64,000 nucleotides of DNA, taken from positions 1 through 64,000 of the forward strand of contig NZ_JASBRH010000007.1 in assembly GCF_029961155.1 (NCBI RefSeq), read 5' to 3'. Position numbers and translations under genes: made by a program. Below, piece after piece: positions 17,899 through 27,543 of the stretch. Under the pieces are notes generated by a model that was not told the DNA's origin, ran no database searches, and saw only the letters and a list, made by a program, of their open reading frames with translations. This stretch comes from Pontibacterium granulatum. GTDB taxonomy: Bacteria > Pseudomonadota > Gammaproteobacteria > Pseudomonadales > Balneatricaceae. Within the stretch, counting starts at the first letter, position 1. Each line of letters opens with the position of its first letter.

Positions 17899-18888
17899 AT
17901 GTCTCTGAAGAACAAACTTGCAACTACGCTTCTGTCCTCCGCAGTTGGTCTGGCGGCTGCTTTCTCTGCAACTACAGCCAGCGCTGATCAGACGTACGTA
18001 ACGATCGGTACCGGTGGTCAGACAGGTGTTTACTACGTTGTTGGTCAGTCTATCTGTCGTCTGGTTAACCGTGAAACTAAAGACCACGGCATCAAGTGTA
18101 CTGCGCCTTCTACCGGCGGTTCCGTAGCAAACATCAACGCAATCCGTCAGGGTCAGCAGGACATGGGTATGGCCCAGTCTGACTGGCAGTACCACGCTCT
18201 GAACGGTACTAAGCACAAGACCTTCATCGATCAGGGTAAATTCGAAAACCTGCGCGCACTGTTCTCCGTACACAACGAGCCGTTCACTGTCGTGGCACGT
18301 GCGGATTCCGGCGTTGAAACCTTCGACGACCTGGTAGGCAAGCGTGTAAACCTAAACAACCCAGGTTCCGGTACTCGCGGCACCATGGAAGTGATCATGG
18401 CTGAGAAAGGCTGGACCAAGGACAGCTTCAAACTGGCAGCAGAGCTGAAAGCAGCTGAGCAGGCTCAGGCACTGTGTGACAACAAACTGGACGTCATGCT
18501 GTACTCCGTAGGTCACCCATCCGGTGCGATCAAAGAAGCGACCACTTCCTGTGACGCTAAAGTGATTCCAGTGACTGGTCCGGTAATCGACAAGCTGATC
18601 GCTGAAAACGATTACTACGCTGATGCAACCATCAAAGGCGGCCTGTACAAGGGCACTGATGCAGACGTTGCAACTTTCGGTAACGCTGCGACTTTTGTAA
18701 CTTCTTCTGATGTAGATGCAGACACTGTTTACACCGTAGTGAAAGCAGTATTCGACAACTTCGATCGCTTCAAGCGTCTGCACCCTGCATTCAACAACCT
18801 GGACCCACAGAAAATGGTTTCTGGTGGTCTGTCCGCTCCTCTGCACGAAGGTGCAGTTCGTTACTACAAAGAACGTGGCTGGATGTAA
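17899..18888 (+). CDS. TAXI-family TRAP transporter solute-binding protein
   Basis: A 329-residue periplasmic receptor. The signal peptide is cut near ASA-DQ (about residue 29), followed by the TAXI motif TIGTGGQTGVYYVVGQ. The body shows MGMAQSDWQYHALNGT and MLYSVGHPSGAIKEA. Codon use is strongly biased to CTG and GGT, suggesting high expression. It is followed by a hairpin and then the fused membrane subunit. Known TAXI ligands include glutamate/glutamine and 2-oxoglutarate; the NAD-glutamate dehydrogenase gene downstream makes glutamate a reasonable guess. Confidence 0.92.
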   Translation: MSLKNKLATTLLSSAVGLAAAFSATTASADQTYVTIGTGGQTGVYYVVGQSICRLVNRETKDHGIKCTAPSTGGSVANINAIRQGQQDMGMAQSDWQYHALNGTKHKTFIDQGKFENLRALFSVHNEPFTVVARADSGVETFDDLVGKRVNLNNPGSGTRGTMEVIMAEKGWTKDSFKLAAELKAAEQAQALCDNKLDVMLYSVGHPSGAIKEATTSCDAKVIPVTGPVIDKLIAENDYYADATIKGGLYKGTDADVATFGNAATFVTSSDVDADTVYTVVKAVFDNFDRFKRLHPAFNNLDPQKMVSGGLSAPLHEGAVRYYKERGWM

Positions 18889-18924
18889 TTTCACACATTA
18901 CACACCTTCACGCTTTGTGTAAGC

Positions 18925-18953
18925 AGAGGGTCAGGTGTCACGCCTGATCCTCT
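18925..18953 (+). promoter_or_regulatory. Intercistronic hairpin between receptor and TRAP permease
   Basis: AGAGGGTCAGG (18925-18935) pairs with CCTGATCCTCT (18943-18953), with one mismatch and a 7-base loop. It lies in a 152-base gap and lacks a strong T-run, so it probably lowers permease expression or protects the receptor mRNA rather than fully stopping transcription. Confidence 0.55.
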
Positions 18954-19040
18954 TCTGAGATCGCCGCTTCCCTTCGTTTGATGTGCAGATCTGCGGAGTG
19001 GGGTGGAGGTCTCTTTTTAATTCTGTAATTGGGAGCTGAT

Positions 19041-21659
19041 ATGACGGATCTGCAAAGCAGACAAGATCAGGTCGACGATAAAGAACTTCAGGACATGGTT
19101 GCGGCCAACGACACCGGCGCACGTATCCCTGAAGGTTTTCAAGGCAAACTGCTGCTGGGTATAGCGCTGTGCTGGTCTCTGTTCCAGCTGTGGATCGCTT
19201 CGCCACTGCCGTTTTACGACTGGCCTCTGATCGGTAGCTTCGGCATCTTTAACGACACTGAAGTTCGTTCTATTCACCTGGGCTTCGCCGCCTTCCTGGC
19301 ATTCACAGCATATCCTGCACTGGCGGGTTCACCGCGCCACCATATACCGGTCACGGATATTATTTTGTGCGCCCTGGGTGCCTTCAGTGCGTCTTACATC
19401 TTCCTGTTTTACGAACAGCTGGCAACCCGTCCGGGCCTGCCAAATACCCAGGATCTGGTTGTATCCATCATCGGTATCCTGCTGCTGCTTGAAGCAACCC
19501 GCCGTACGTTGGGGCCGCCGCTGATGATCGTCGCGATTGTGTTCCTGACATACTCGCTGGCCGGCCCGTACATGCCGGAGCTGATTGCACATAAAGGCGT
19601 TACACTAAAAGAGCTTGTTAACCACCAATGGCTGACCACGGAAGGCGTTTTTGGTATTGCGCTTGGCGTCTCCTCCAACTTTGTATTCCTGTTTGTATTG
19701 TTTGGTGCGCTGCTGGATAAAGCCGGTGCTGGTAACTACTTCATCCAGGTAGCGTTCTCCCTGCTGGGCCACATGCGGGGTGGCCCGGCAAAAGCCGCGG
19801 TTGTATCTTCCGGCCTGACAGGCCTGATCTCCGGTTCCTCCATTGCCAACGTGGTAACCACCGGTACCTTTACCATTCCGATGATGAAGCGTGTAGGTTT
19901 CACCTCCGAAAAGGCGGGTGCTGTTGAGGTTGCGTCTTCCGTTAACGGTCAGATCATGCCGCCGGTAATGGGGGCTGCTGCATTCCTGATGGTGGAGTAC
20001 GTGGGCATCTCCTATGTGGACGTTATCACCCACGCATTCCTGCCTGCGCTGATCTCCTACCTGGCATTGATCTACATCGTCCACCTGGAGGCGATGAAGC
20101 AGAATATGCAGGGTCTGCCGCGCCGTGTTGAAGTGAAAGCATGGCACCTGCGCCTGCTGGGTATTCTGACCGGTTTCCTGGTGACAGCGGGTATTGCTGC
20201 TGTTGTGTACTGGGGTATTGGCTGGATCAAACCTGCCGCCGGAGAATTCGCCGGTATGGTGATCGCTGTGCTGCTGGCGGGTGTGTATCTCTACTTGGTG
20301 CGTTTCGCAGCCAGCGTGCCAGATCTGAAACTGGATGATCCGAGTTCACCGATGGTACAGCTGCCGGAAGTGGGTCCTACCGTAAAATCCGGTTTGCACT
20401 TCCTGCTGCCTGTCGTTGTGTTGGTGTGGTGTCTGATGGTTGAGCGTTTGTCGCCGGGCTTGTCTGCATTCTGGGCGTCCGTGCTGATGATCTTCATCCT
20501 GGTGACCCAGCGCCCGCTGATGGCGTACTTCCGCAAACAGACCGATGTGAAAGCCCGTTTGCGTCAGGGCTTTAACGAATTGATTGACGGCCTGATTGTG
20601 GGGGCACGCAACATGATCGGTATCGGTATTGCGACTGCAACCGCCGGTATTATCGTAGGCGCTGTATCCCAGACCGGTGTCGGTGCCGTACTGGCGGATC
20701 TGGTAGAGGTGCTCTCTATGGGTAACCTGCTGCTGATGCTGATCCTGACGGCTATTCTGAGTCTGATTCTGGGAATGGGCCTGCCAACCACGGCAAACTA
20801 TATCGTTGTTTCCTCCCTGCTGGCACCGGTGGTGATCTCACTGGGTCAGGAGTCCGGACTGATCGTACCGCTGATCGCAGTGCATCTGTTCGTGTTCTAT
20901 TTCGGCATTATGGCGGACGTAACCCCACCGGTGGGGCTGGCGTCCTTTGCTGCGGCTGCGGTTTCCGGTGGTGATCCTATCCGGACCGGTTTCCAGGCGT
21001 TTAGCTACAGCATGCGTACCGCTTTACTGCCATTCCTGTTCATCTTCAACACTGACCTGTTGCTGATCGACGTAACCTGGGCTGAAGGTATCCAGATCTT
21101 CATCGTGGCGACTATTGCGATGCTGATCTTCACGGCCGCAACCCAAGGATACTTCTTTGCACGCAGCCGTTGGTATGAGTCAGTGCTGTTGCTGCTGATC
21201 GCGTTCTCCCTGTTCCGTCCGGGTTTCTGGATGGACCGCATTGTAGAACCGTACCAGCAGATCAGTCCGGCTGAGTTGGTGCAGAAAGCTGACGGTATCG
21301 AGACCGGTACAGAACTACGCTTGTGGATCGAAGGTGAAGATGAAGTAGGTAACCCGCGTTCTTTCGTAGCTAACCTGACGTTGGGTGAAGGCGAAGACGG
21401 TCAATCCCGTCTGGCCAGCACTGGAATCGAACTGCTTGAGCGAGATGGCAAAACCATCATCGATTATGTGGGCTTTGACAGTCCGGCGGAACATGCCGGT
21501 CTGGCGTTCGATCAGGTGATCACCGGAGTGGAAGCGCCACAAGCACAACCACCGAAGCAGCTGATCTTTATTCCGGCATTTGTTTTGCTGGCGATGATTA
21601 TTGTGTTGCAGCGTCGACGTCGCAAAGAAGAACCGGCAGCCGTACCCGCGGCGGCCTGA
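19041..21659 (+). CDS. TRAP transporter fused membrane subunit (DctQM type)
   Basis: An 872-residue inner-membrane protein that joins the small 4-helix and large 12-helix TRAP subunits, as usual for TAXI systems. DctM-type motifs are clear: GLISGSSIANVVTTGTF, LGMGLPTTANYIV and ADVTPPVGLA. After the last transport helices a soluble region (about 735-840) resembles the DUF3394/PDZ-like tail found in this family, and a final membrane helix ends in RRRRKEE. The start at 19041 follows GGGAG; an upstream TTG at 19029 is less likely. It is expected to import the ligand of the upstream receptor using a sodium gradient. Confidence 0.93.
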   Translation: MTDLQSRQDQVDDKELQDMVAANDTGARIPEGFQGKLLLGIALCWSLFQLWIASPLPFYDWPLIGSFGIFNDTEVRSIHLGFAAFLAFTAYPALAGSPRHHIPVTDIILCALGAFSASYIFLFYEQLATRPGLPNTQDLVVSIIGILLLLEATRRTLGPPLMIVAIVFLTYSLAGPYMPELIAHKGVTLKELVNHQWLTTEGVFGIALGVSSNFVFLFVLFGALLDKAGAGNYFIQVAFSLLGHMRGGPAKAAVVSSGLTGLISGSSIANVVTTGTFTIPMMKRVGFTSEKAGAVEVASSVNGQIMPPVMGAAAFLMVEYVGISYVDVITHAFLPALISYLALIYIVHLEAMKQNMQGLPRRVEVKAWHLRLLGILTGFLVTAGIAAVVYWGIGWIKPAAGEFAGMVIAVLLAGVYLYLVRFAASVPDLKLDDPSSPMVQLPEVGPTVKSGLHFLLPVVVLVWCLMVERLSPGLSAFWASVLMIFILVTQRPLMAYFRKQTDVKARLRQGFNELIDGLIVGARNMIGIGIATATAGIIVGAVSQTGVGAVLADLVEVLSMGNLLLMLILTAILSLILGMGLPTTANYIVVSSLLAPVVISLGQESGLIVPLIAVHLFVFYFGIMADVTPPVGLASFAAAAVSGGDPIRTGFQAFSYSMRTALLPFLFIFNTDLLLIDVTWAEGIQIFIVATIAMLIFTAATQGYFFARSRWYESVLLLLIAFSLFRPGFWMDRIVEPYQQISPAELVQKADGIETGTELRLWIEGEDEVGNPRSFVANLTLGEGEDGQSRLASTGIELLERDGKTIIDYVGFDSPAEHAGLAFDQVITGVEAPQAQPPKQLIFIPAFVLLAMIIVLQRRRRKEEPAAVPAAA

Positions 21660-21688
21660 GACCAGAGACCTTTTTGGTTTTCTGAACA

Positions 21689-21717
21689 GATGCCCGGCCC
21701 TACCCCGGTCGGGCATC
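21689..21717 (+). terminator. Hairpin between TRAP permease and usp
   Basis: GATGCCCG (21689-21696) pairs with CGGGCATC (21710-21717). Only a weak TTCC follows, so it may be leaky and allow readthrough into the UspA gene. Confidence 0.5.
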
Positions 21718-21751
21718 TTCCAAGCACGCGACTATGCAGGAGAGAGCACAG

Positions 21752-22183
21752 ATGTTTAAGAAAGTACTGGTTCCTGTGGACCTGGCCGAGCCAGAGTTCA
21801 CCCGAAAGGCTATGCAACTGGCCCTGCGCGAAGTAGATGAAAATGCCGCAGAGTTACACCTGGTCACTGTTGTACCGGGCTTCACCAACTCGTTGGTGGC
21901 CTCGTTCTTCAGTGAAAAAGACCACCAGAAGGCCCTGACCGAGGTGGCACGTCAGTTCAAAAAATACGCCAAGCAGGCACTGCCGGAAGAACTGAAACCC
22001 GTTTTGAAAGTATTGGAAGGGTCGCCGGCAGAGATGATCGTAAAGTATGCAAAAGACCAGGCGATAGACCTGATTATCATGTCTGCCCATCATCGTTCCA
22101 AAGTGGACGAATTCCTGCTCGGATCGGTATCAGCGCGGGTGGTAGAGCGGGCTCAAAGCTCCGTTCTTTTGCTGAAAAACTGA
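21752..22183 (+). CDS. Universal stress protein, UspA family
   Basis: A 143-residue cytoplasmic protein with the Usp fold (KKVLVPVDLAEPE at the N-terminus; ATP-binding type end GSVSARVVERAQSSVLL). The ATG at 21752 follows AGGAGAG and is preferred over one at 21734. A Usp protein beside a TRAP transporter parallels TeaD with TeaABC of Halomonas, where it tunes transporter activity; the same role is inferred here. Confidence 0.88.
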   Translation: MFKKVLVPVDLAEPEFTRKAMQLALREVDENAAELHLVTVVPGFTNSLVASFFSEKDHQKALTEVARQFKKYAKQALPEELKPVLKVLEGSPAEMIVKYAKDQAIDLIIMSAHHRSKVDEFLLGSVSARVVERAQSSVLLLKN

Positions 22184-22261
22184 GCAGTTTAAAGAAGGGC
22201 GAAAAAACGGGATTTTGTCCTGTTTGAAATCCAAATTCGGGAAAAGATTCTACAGATTTGG

Positions 22262-22283
22262 AAGCGCTAAGGGGTTAGCGCTT
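22262..22283 (+). terminator. Hairpin after usp
   Basis: A perfect 9-bp stem AAGCGCTAA/TTAGCGCTT with a GGGG loop lies 80 bases beyond the usp stop. CTATACTT follows. It probably ends the TAXI-TRAP-usp transcript. Confidence 0.6.
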
Positions 22284-22404
22284 CTATACTTGTGGGCTTG
22301 CGAATAGGTCTGAAACGGCCTCCACAAGAGGGGTTCGGGCGTATTCGCAGCATCCATTGCATAACGATAAAACTAACGCCTAATACAGGATAAAATAACC
22401 GACA

Positions 22405-25400
22405 ATGTCCGAACGAATCTGCGACAGCAGTGCGTTGCTGTCTCCGTTGAACGACCTTCTACAGCAACGCCTGTCTGCCGAAATGGCCACGCAGGTGACC
22501 GACTTCTCAAGTCATTACTACAAGACCGCAACTTCCGAAGAGCTGGCCGAACGCGCTTTGGAAAACCTCTACGGCGCCACCCTGTCGAGCTGGCAATGTA
22601 TCCAGTCCTTTGATGGTCTTAAACCAAAACTTCGTCTCTACAACCCGGATCTGGAACAGCACGGCTGGCGCGCGCAGCACACCGTGATCGAGATCGTACA
22701 GACGGATATCCCGTTTTTGGTCGATTCAGTGCGTATGGCGCTGAACCGCTGTGGTCTGGTGATCCATACCATCCACAATGCCATTTTGTTTACCCGCCGT
22801 AACGAAAACGGCGAGTTGATCGAATTGTGTGAGAAGTCGGCTGAAGGCGCAAAAGCGGAATCGGTTATTTACCTCGAAGTGGATCGCACCAGCGACGGTG
22901 CTGAACTGAAAGCGATCCACGACCAACTGAAAAAAGTCCTCAAGCACGTGCATATCGCGGTGGAAGATTATGCTGCGATGCAGGGCCGTGCCGAAGCGAT
23001 GCTGGCTGACTTGGCCGAGCGTGGTGAGCAGGAGGATATTCAGGCGTTCCTGCGCTGGATGCTGGACGACCACTTCACCTTCCTGGGGTACGATGAGATT
23101 CGTATCGATGGTGATCAGGTGCTGCCGGTTGAAGGCTCCGAGTTGGGGATCTTCAAATTAAATAAAAAAGCGTCCGGCAGTGCGCTGTCTGACCTGCGTG
23201 ATGCCGAGCGCGAGTTCCTGCTGGAACCTTCCCCGCTGATGTTTGCCAAGGATGCCCGCTCCTCTCTGGTACACCGTCCGGCGTACATGGATCGCATCGT
23301 TCTGAAGCAGTTTGACGACGACGGCAATGTGACCGGCAAGATCCGCTTCCACGGTCTTTACACCTCCTCTGTGTACTCCCTGCCGATGTCCGCGATCCCT
23401 GTGATTCGCGATAAGGCGAACAACGTACTGGAACGTAGCGGTTTCGACCGCAACAGCCACAACGGTAAACACCTGCTGCAGATCATGAACGATCTGCCAC
23501 GTGATGAGCTGATGCTGACCACCGAACAGCAGCTGCTGGAGATCGCCATGGGTATCTTCAGCCTGAACGAGCGCCGTAAGGCGCGCCTGCTGATGCGCCG
23601 TGATCGCTGCAACCAGTTCGTGACGTTCCTGTACTACGTACCACGAGACATCTTCACCACCGAGCTGCGCCTGCAGGTGCAGGATCTGCTGATGAAGGCG
23701 ACCGGTGGTATCGGCAGTGAATTCACCACCACCTTCAGCGAATCTGTACTGGCACGCGTACAGTACGTATTGCGTATCGACCCGGACAATGCGCCGAACG
23801 TGGATATGGCGCAGCTGGAAGCGGAAGTGGTGAAAATCTCCCGCGACTGGAGTGACGAGCTGCACGCCGCGCTGACCGACGCATGCGGTGAAGAGAAGGG
23901 CAATCAGCTGCTGCACAACTACCGTTACGCATTCACCAGCGCGTACCGTGAGCACTTTGGTCCGGCCAGCGCTGTTTACGATATTCAGCGTATCGAAGCC
24001 CTGGGTGACGCCAACCCGATCACCATGAGCTTCTACCGTGTGCTGGAGCAGAGCTCCGAGCTGCTGCGCTTCAAACTGTTCAACGCCGGTGAGCCGCTGG
24101 TGCTGTCCGACGTGATCCCGGTGCTGGAAAACTTAGGGATGCGCGTAGTGGGTGAGCACCCTTACGCGGTGCGGCGTGCGGATGGCAAACAGTTCTGGAT
24201 GCACGACTTTACCCTGATTTACCAAGGCTCCGAGCCGGTAGTGCTGGACGAAGTGCAGGACGTATTCCAGGATGCATTCGCCAGCATCTGGAGCGGCGGT
24301 GCAGAGAACGACGAATTCAACCAACTGGTTATCGGTGCCAATCTGAACTGGCGTGAAGTGGCAATGCTGCGTGCCTATGCCCGCTACAGCCAGCAGATCC
24401 GTTTTGGTTTCTCCCAGCCGTACATCGCAGGTGCACTGTCCCGTCACATTCAGGTAACCCGCCTGTTGGTGGCCCTGTTCCGTGCGCGCTTCGAGCCAAG
24501 CCGTCAGGACAGCGACAAGGTTAAAGCACTGGCAGATCGTATCGAGTCCAGCATCATCGACGCGCTGGACAAGGTGGATAACCTCAACGAAGACCAGATC
24601 TTGCGTCGCTTCCTGGAGCTGATCAAAGCAACCCTGCGTACCAGCTTCTTCCAGCGTGATGAAAATGGCGAGCTGAAGGATTACTTCTCCTTCAAACTGA
24701 GCCCGAAAATGATCAAGAACATCCCGCTGCCGCGTCCGATGTTTGAGATCTTCGTATACTCCGCGCGTGTGGAAGGTGTTCACCTGCGTGGCGGCAAGGT
24801 TGCCCGCGGTGGTTTGCGTTGGTCCGACCGTCTGGAAGACTACCGCACCGAGGTACTGGGTCTGGTTAAGGCGCAGCAGGTGAAGAACTCCGTGATCGTA
24901 CCTGTCGGTGCGAAGGGTGGTTTCGTCGCCAAGCAGCTGCCAACCACTGGCGGCCGTGAAGCATGGCTGAACGAAGGTATCGCCAGCTACAAGATCTTTA
25001 TCAGTGCGCTGCTGGATATCACCGACAACCTGGTGGCCGGTGACGTGGTACCGCCGGTTGATGTGGTACGTCATGATGAAGACGATCCGTACTTCGTAGT
25101 CGCGGCAGACAAAGGTACCGCGACCTTCTCCGACATCGCCAACGAAATCGCCGAGAGCCGTGGTTTCTGGCTGGGTGATGCGTTTGCGTCCGGTGGTTCC
25201 CAGGGCTACGACCACAAAGGCATGGGTATCACTGCCCGTGGCGCCTGGGAGTCCGTGAAACTGCACTTCCGCGAACTGGGCCTCGACACCCAGAGCGAAG
25301 AGTTCACCGTGATCGGTATCGGCGACATGGCCGGTGACGTATTCGGTAATGGCATGTTGCTGTCCGAGCACATCCGTATGTGTGCGGCGTTCAACCACAT

Positions 25401-27222
25401 GCATATCTTTATCGATCCAAACCCGGATGCCGCGAGCAGCTTCATCGAACGTAAGCGCATGTTCGAACTGCCACGCTCCACCTGGGAAGACTACAACCAG
25501 GAACTGATCTCAGCGGGCGGTGGTATCTTCAGCCGTGCCGCCAAATGGATCGAGATCAGCCCTGAAATGAAAGAACGCTTCGCGATTGAAGCGGATCGTT
25601 TGACCCCGAACGACCTGATCAACGCGCTGCTGAAAGCACCGGTTGACCTGATCTGGAACGGCGGTATCGGTACCTACGTGAAAGCCAGCCACGAAACCCA
25701 CGCGGAAGTGGGCGACAAGGCGAACGACGGTCTGCGTGTGAATGGTAACGAACTGCGCTGTAAGGTACTGGGCGAGGGCGGCAATCTGGGCTTCACCCAG
25801 CAGGGCCGTATGGAGTTCTGTGCCAACGGCGGTAAGTCCAACACCGACTTTATCGATAACGCCGGTGGCGTGGACTGCTCCGACCACGAGGTCAACATCA
25901 AGATCCTGCTGAACGAAGTGGTAGCCAACGGCGACCTGACCGTGAAGCAGCGTAACGCTTTGCTGCGTGACATGACCGACGAAGTGGCCGAACTGGTATT
26001 GCACAACAACTACGAGCAGGCACAGGCGATCAGTATCGCGCTGAACCACGCACACGGTTCCATGGACGAGTACACCCGCCTGATCAACCGTCTGGAAGAT
26101 GACGGCAAGCTGGACCGCGAACTGGAGTTTATCCCGGCGCAGGAAGTGCTGCAGGAGCGCAAAGTGAATGGCCTGGGGTTGACCCGTCCTGAACTGTCTG
26201 TGCTGATCTCCTACGTGAAGGCCGAGCTGAAAGAAGGCCTGATCGACAGCTGGATCACCGGTGACGAATACCTGAGCCGTGAAGTGATGACGGCCTTCCC
26301 GCAGACACTGATCGAGGGTTACCGCGAACAGATCAACCAGCACCGCCTGCGTCGTGAAATCATCGCCACTCAGATCGCCAACGGTATGGTGAACACCATG
26401 GGTATCACCTTCGGTGAGCGCCTGAGCCAGATGGCGGGTTCTGCCTTTGACGAAGTGGCGGCTGCTTACGTCATCGCCCGTGATGTGTTCGGCATCCAGA
26501 AACTGTGGGCTGATATCGAAGCACTGGATAACAAAGTCGACGCCGCCCTGCAGCAGCAGATGATGGCTGACCTGATCCGTATGGGCCGTCGCGCGACCTA
26601 CTGGTTTGTGCGCAACCAGCGTGCAGGCACTGACGTGGCAAGCGTGGTTGAGCAGTTCCGCCCAGCGGTACAGCAGCTGAGCAGTCAGTTGCAGACCCTG
26701 CTGAACGGCGAACCGCTGGAACGCTGGCAGCAGAAACACGACGAGCTGGTGGGTGCGGGTGTTCCTGCAGAACTGGCGGCCGTGGTGGCCGGTGCCGACA
26801 GCCTGTACTCCCTGCTGGGTGTCATCCAGGCGGCAGAAGAAACCGCTCAGCCGCTGGAGAAAGTGGCCGAGATCCACTTCAGCCTGGGCGACCGTCTGCA
26901 GCTGCACTGGTTCGACCACCAGGTGAAAGAGCTGGAAACCTCCAACCATTGGGAAACCATGGCACGTGACGGTTTCCGTGAAGACCTGACCCGTCACCAG
27001 CAGGCGATTACCGTCTCTGTACTGACTGCAGACGTTGAAGAAGCCGACGCAGCAGCAGAGAGCGGCAACGGTGCTCAGCTGGATAGCTGGTTTGCAAGCA
27101 ACGAAACCATGCTCAAGCGCTGGCAGCGTCTGCTGAACGACATCCGCAACAGTGCTCAGCAGGATTTCGCGATCTTCACTGTAGCGATCCGCGAACTGCT
27201 AGAACTGGCGCAGGCTAAGTAA
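22405..27222 (+). CDS. gdhB: NAD-dependent glutamate dehydrogenase, large type
   Basis: A 1605-residue cytoplasmic enzyme of the GDH2/L-180 class, which converts glutamate to 2-oxoglutarate and ammonium with NAD. The length matches the family (about 1600). The N-terminal half carries the ACT-like regulatory modules; the catalytic core near residues 800-950 has KNSVIVPVGAKGGFV with the active lysine, and the dinucleotide-binding segment includes VIGIGDMAGDVFGNGM and WNGGIGTYVK. Codon use is highly biased. It stands alone after the TAXI-TRAP genes, which would fit uptake and breakdown of glutamate. Confidence 0.95.
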   Translation: MSERICDSSALLSPLNDLLQQRLSAEMATQVTDFSSHYYKTATSEELAERALENLYGATLSSWQCIQSFDGLKPKLRLYNPDLEQHGWRAQHTVIEIVQTDIPFLVDSVRMALNRCGLVIHTIHNAILFTRRNENGELIELCEKSAEGAKAESVIYLEVDRTSDGAELKAIHDQLKKVLKHVHIAVEDYAAMQGRAEAMLADLAERGEQEDIQAFLRWMLDDHFTFLGYDEIRIDGDQVLPVEGSELGIFKLNKKASGSALSDLRDAEREFLLEPSPLMFAKDARSSLVHRPAYMDRIVLKQFDDDGNVTGKIRFHGLYTSSVYSLPMSAIPVIRDKANNVLERSGFDRNSHNGKHLLQIMNDLPRDELMLTTEQQLLEIAMGIFSLNERRKARLLMRRDRCNQFVTFLYYVPRDIFTTELRLQVQDLLMKATGGIGSEFTTTFSESVLARVQYVLRIDPDNAPNVDMAQLEAEVVKISRDWSDELHAALTDACGEEKGNQLLHNYRYAFTSAYREHFGPASAVYDIQRIEALGDANPITMSFYRVLEQSSELLRFKLFNAGEPLVLSDVIPVLENLGMRVVGEHPYAVRRADGKQFWMHDFTLIYQGSEPVVLDEVQDVFQDAFASIWSGGAENDEFNQLVIGANLNWREVAMLRAYARYSQQIRFGFSQPYIAGALSRHIQVTRLLVALFRARFEPSRQDSDKVKALADRIESSIIDALDKVDNLNEDQILRRFLELIKATLRTSFFQRDENGELKDYFSFKLSPKMIKNIPLPRPMFEIFVYSARVEGVHLRGGKVARGGLRWSDRLEDYRTEVLGLVKAQQVKNSVIVPVGAKGGFVAKQLPTTGGREAWLNEGIASYKIFISALLDITDNLVAGDVVPPVDVVRHDEDDPYFVVAADKGTATFSDIANEIAESRGFWLGDAFASGGSQGYDHKGMGITARGAWESVKLHFRELGLDTQSEEFTVIGIGDMAGDVFGNGMLLSEHIRMCAAFNHMHIFIDPNPDAASSFIERKRMFELPRSTWEDYNQELISAGGGIFSRAAKWIEISPEMKERFAIEADRLTPNDLINALLKAPVDLIWNGGIGTYVKASHETHAEVGDKANDGLRVNGNELRCKVLGEGGNLGFTQQGRMEFCANGGKSNTDFIDNAGGVDCSDHEVNIKILLNEVVANGDLTVKQRNALLRDMTDEVAELVLHNNYEQAQAISIALNHAHGSMDEYTRLINRLEDDGKLDRELEFIPAQEVLQERKVNGLGLTRPELSVLISYVKAELKEGLIDSWITGDEYLSREVMTAFPQTLIEGYREQINQHRLRREIIATQIANGMVNTMGITFGERLSQMAGSAFDEVAAAYVIARDVFGIQKLWADIEALDNKVDAALQQQMMADLIRMGRRATYWFVRNQRAGTDVASVVEQFRPAVQQLSSQLQTLLNGEPLERWQQKHDELVGAGVPAELAAVVAGADSLYSLLGVIQAAEETAQPLEKVAEIHFSLGDRLQLHWFDHQVKELETSNHWETMARDGFREDLTRHQQAITVSVLTADVEEADAAAESGNGAQLDSWFASNETMLKRWQRLLNDIRNSAQQDFAIFTVAIRELLELAQAK

Positions 27223-27315
27223 TAAGCAAGCTGAAATGCCGCGGCTCCGATGATAGGGGCCGCGGATTAACTAAATACACTTAACTAAACCCAACACCCA
27301 AAAAGTAACGCCAAC

Positions 27316-27543
27316 ATGACTTCTAATAACCCTTTTCGTCCGGCAGTACTGATTCAATTCGCACTTCAGGTGCGCCAAATGGGAGAAAACAGCTGGTGGG
27401 TATACCGCTACGAGATCGGTCGTAACGGTAAACTGAGCCAGAAATCCCGCGTCGTATTCTTCGGCAACAGCCGTGCAGAAGCGGATCAGTGGATCGAGCG
27501 TCAGAAGGAAGAAGCAACGATTTACATGCTGTCTGGCAACTGA
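27316..27543 (+). CDS. Small protein of unknown function
   Basis: A 75-residue basic protein starting MTSNNPFRPAVLIQ. It is aromatic in the middle (NSWWVYRYEIG) and ends with a helix-like RAEADQWIERQKEEA. It starts 93 bases after the glutamate dehydrogenase gene and shares its biased codon use, which favours a real gene. I do not recognise a family. Confidence 0.6.
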   Translation: MTSNNPFRPAVLIQFALQVRQMGENSWWVYRYEIGRNGKLSQKSRVVFFGNSRAEADQWIERQKEEATIYMLSGN

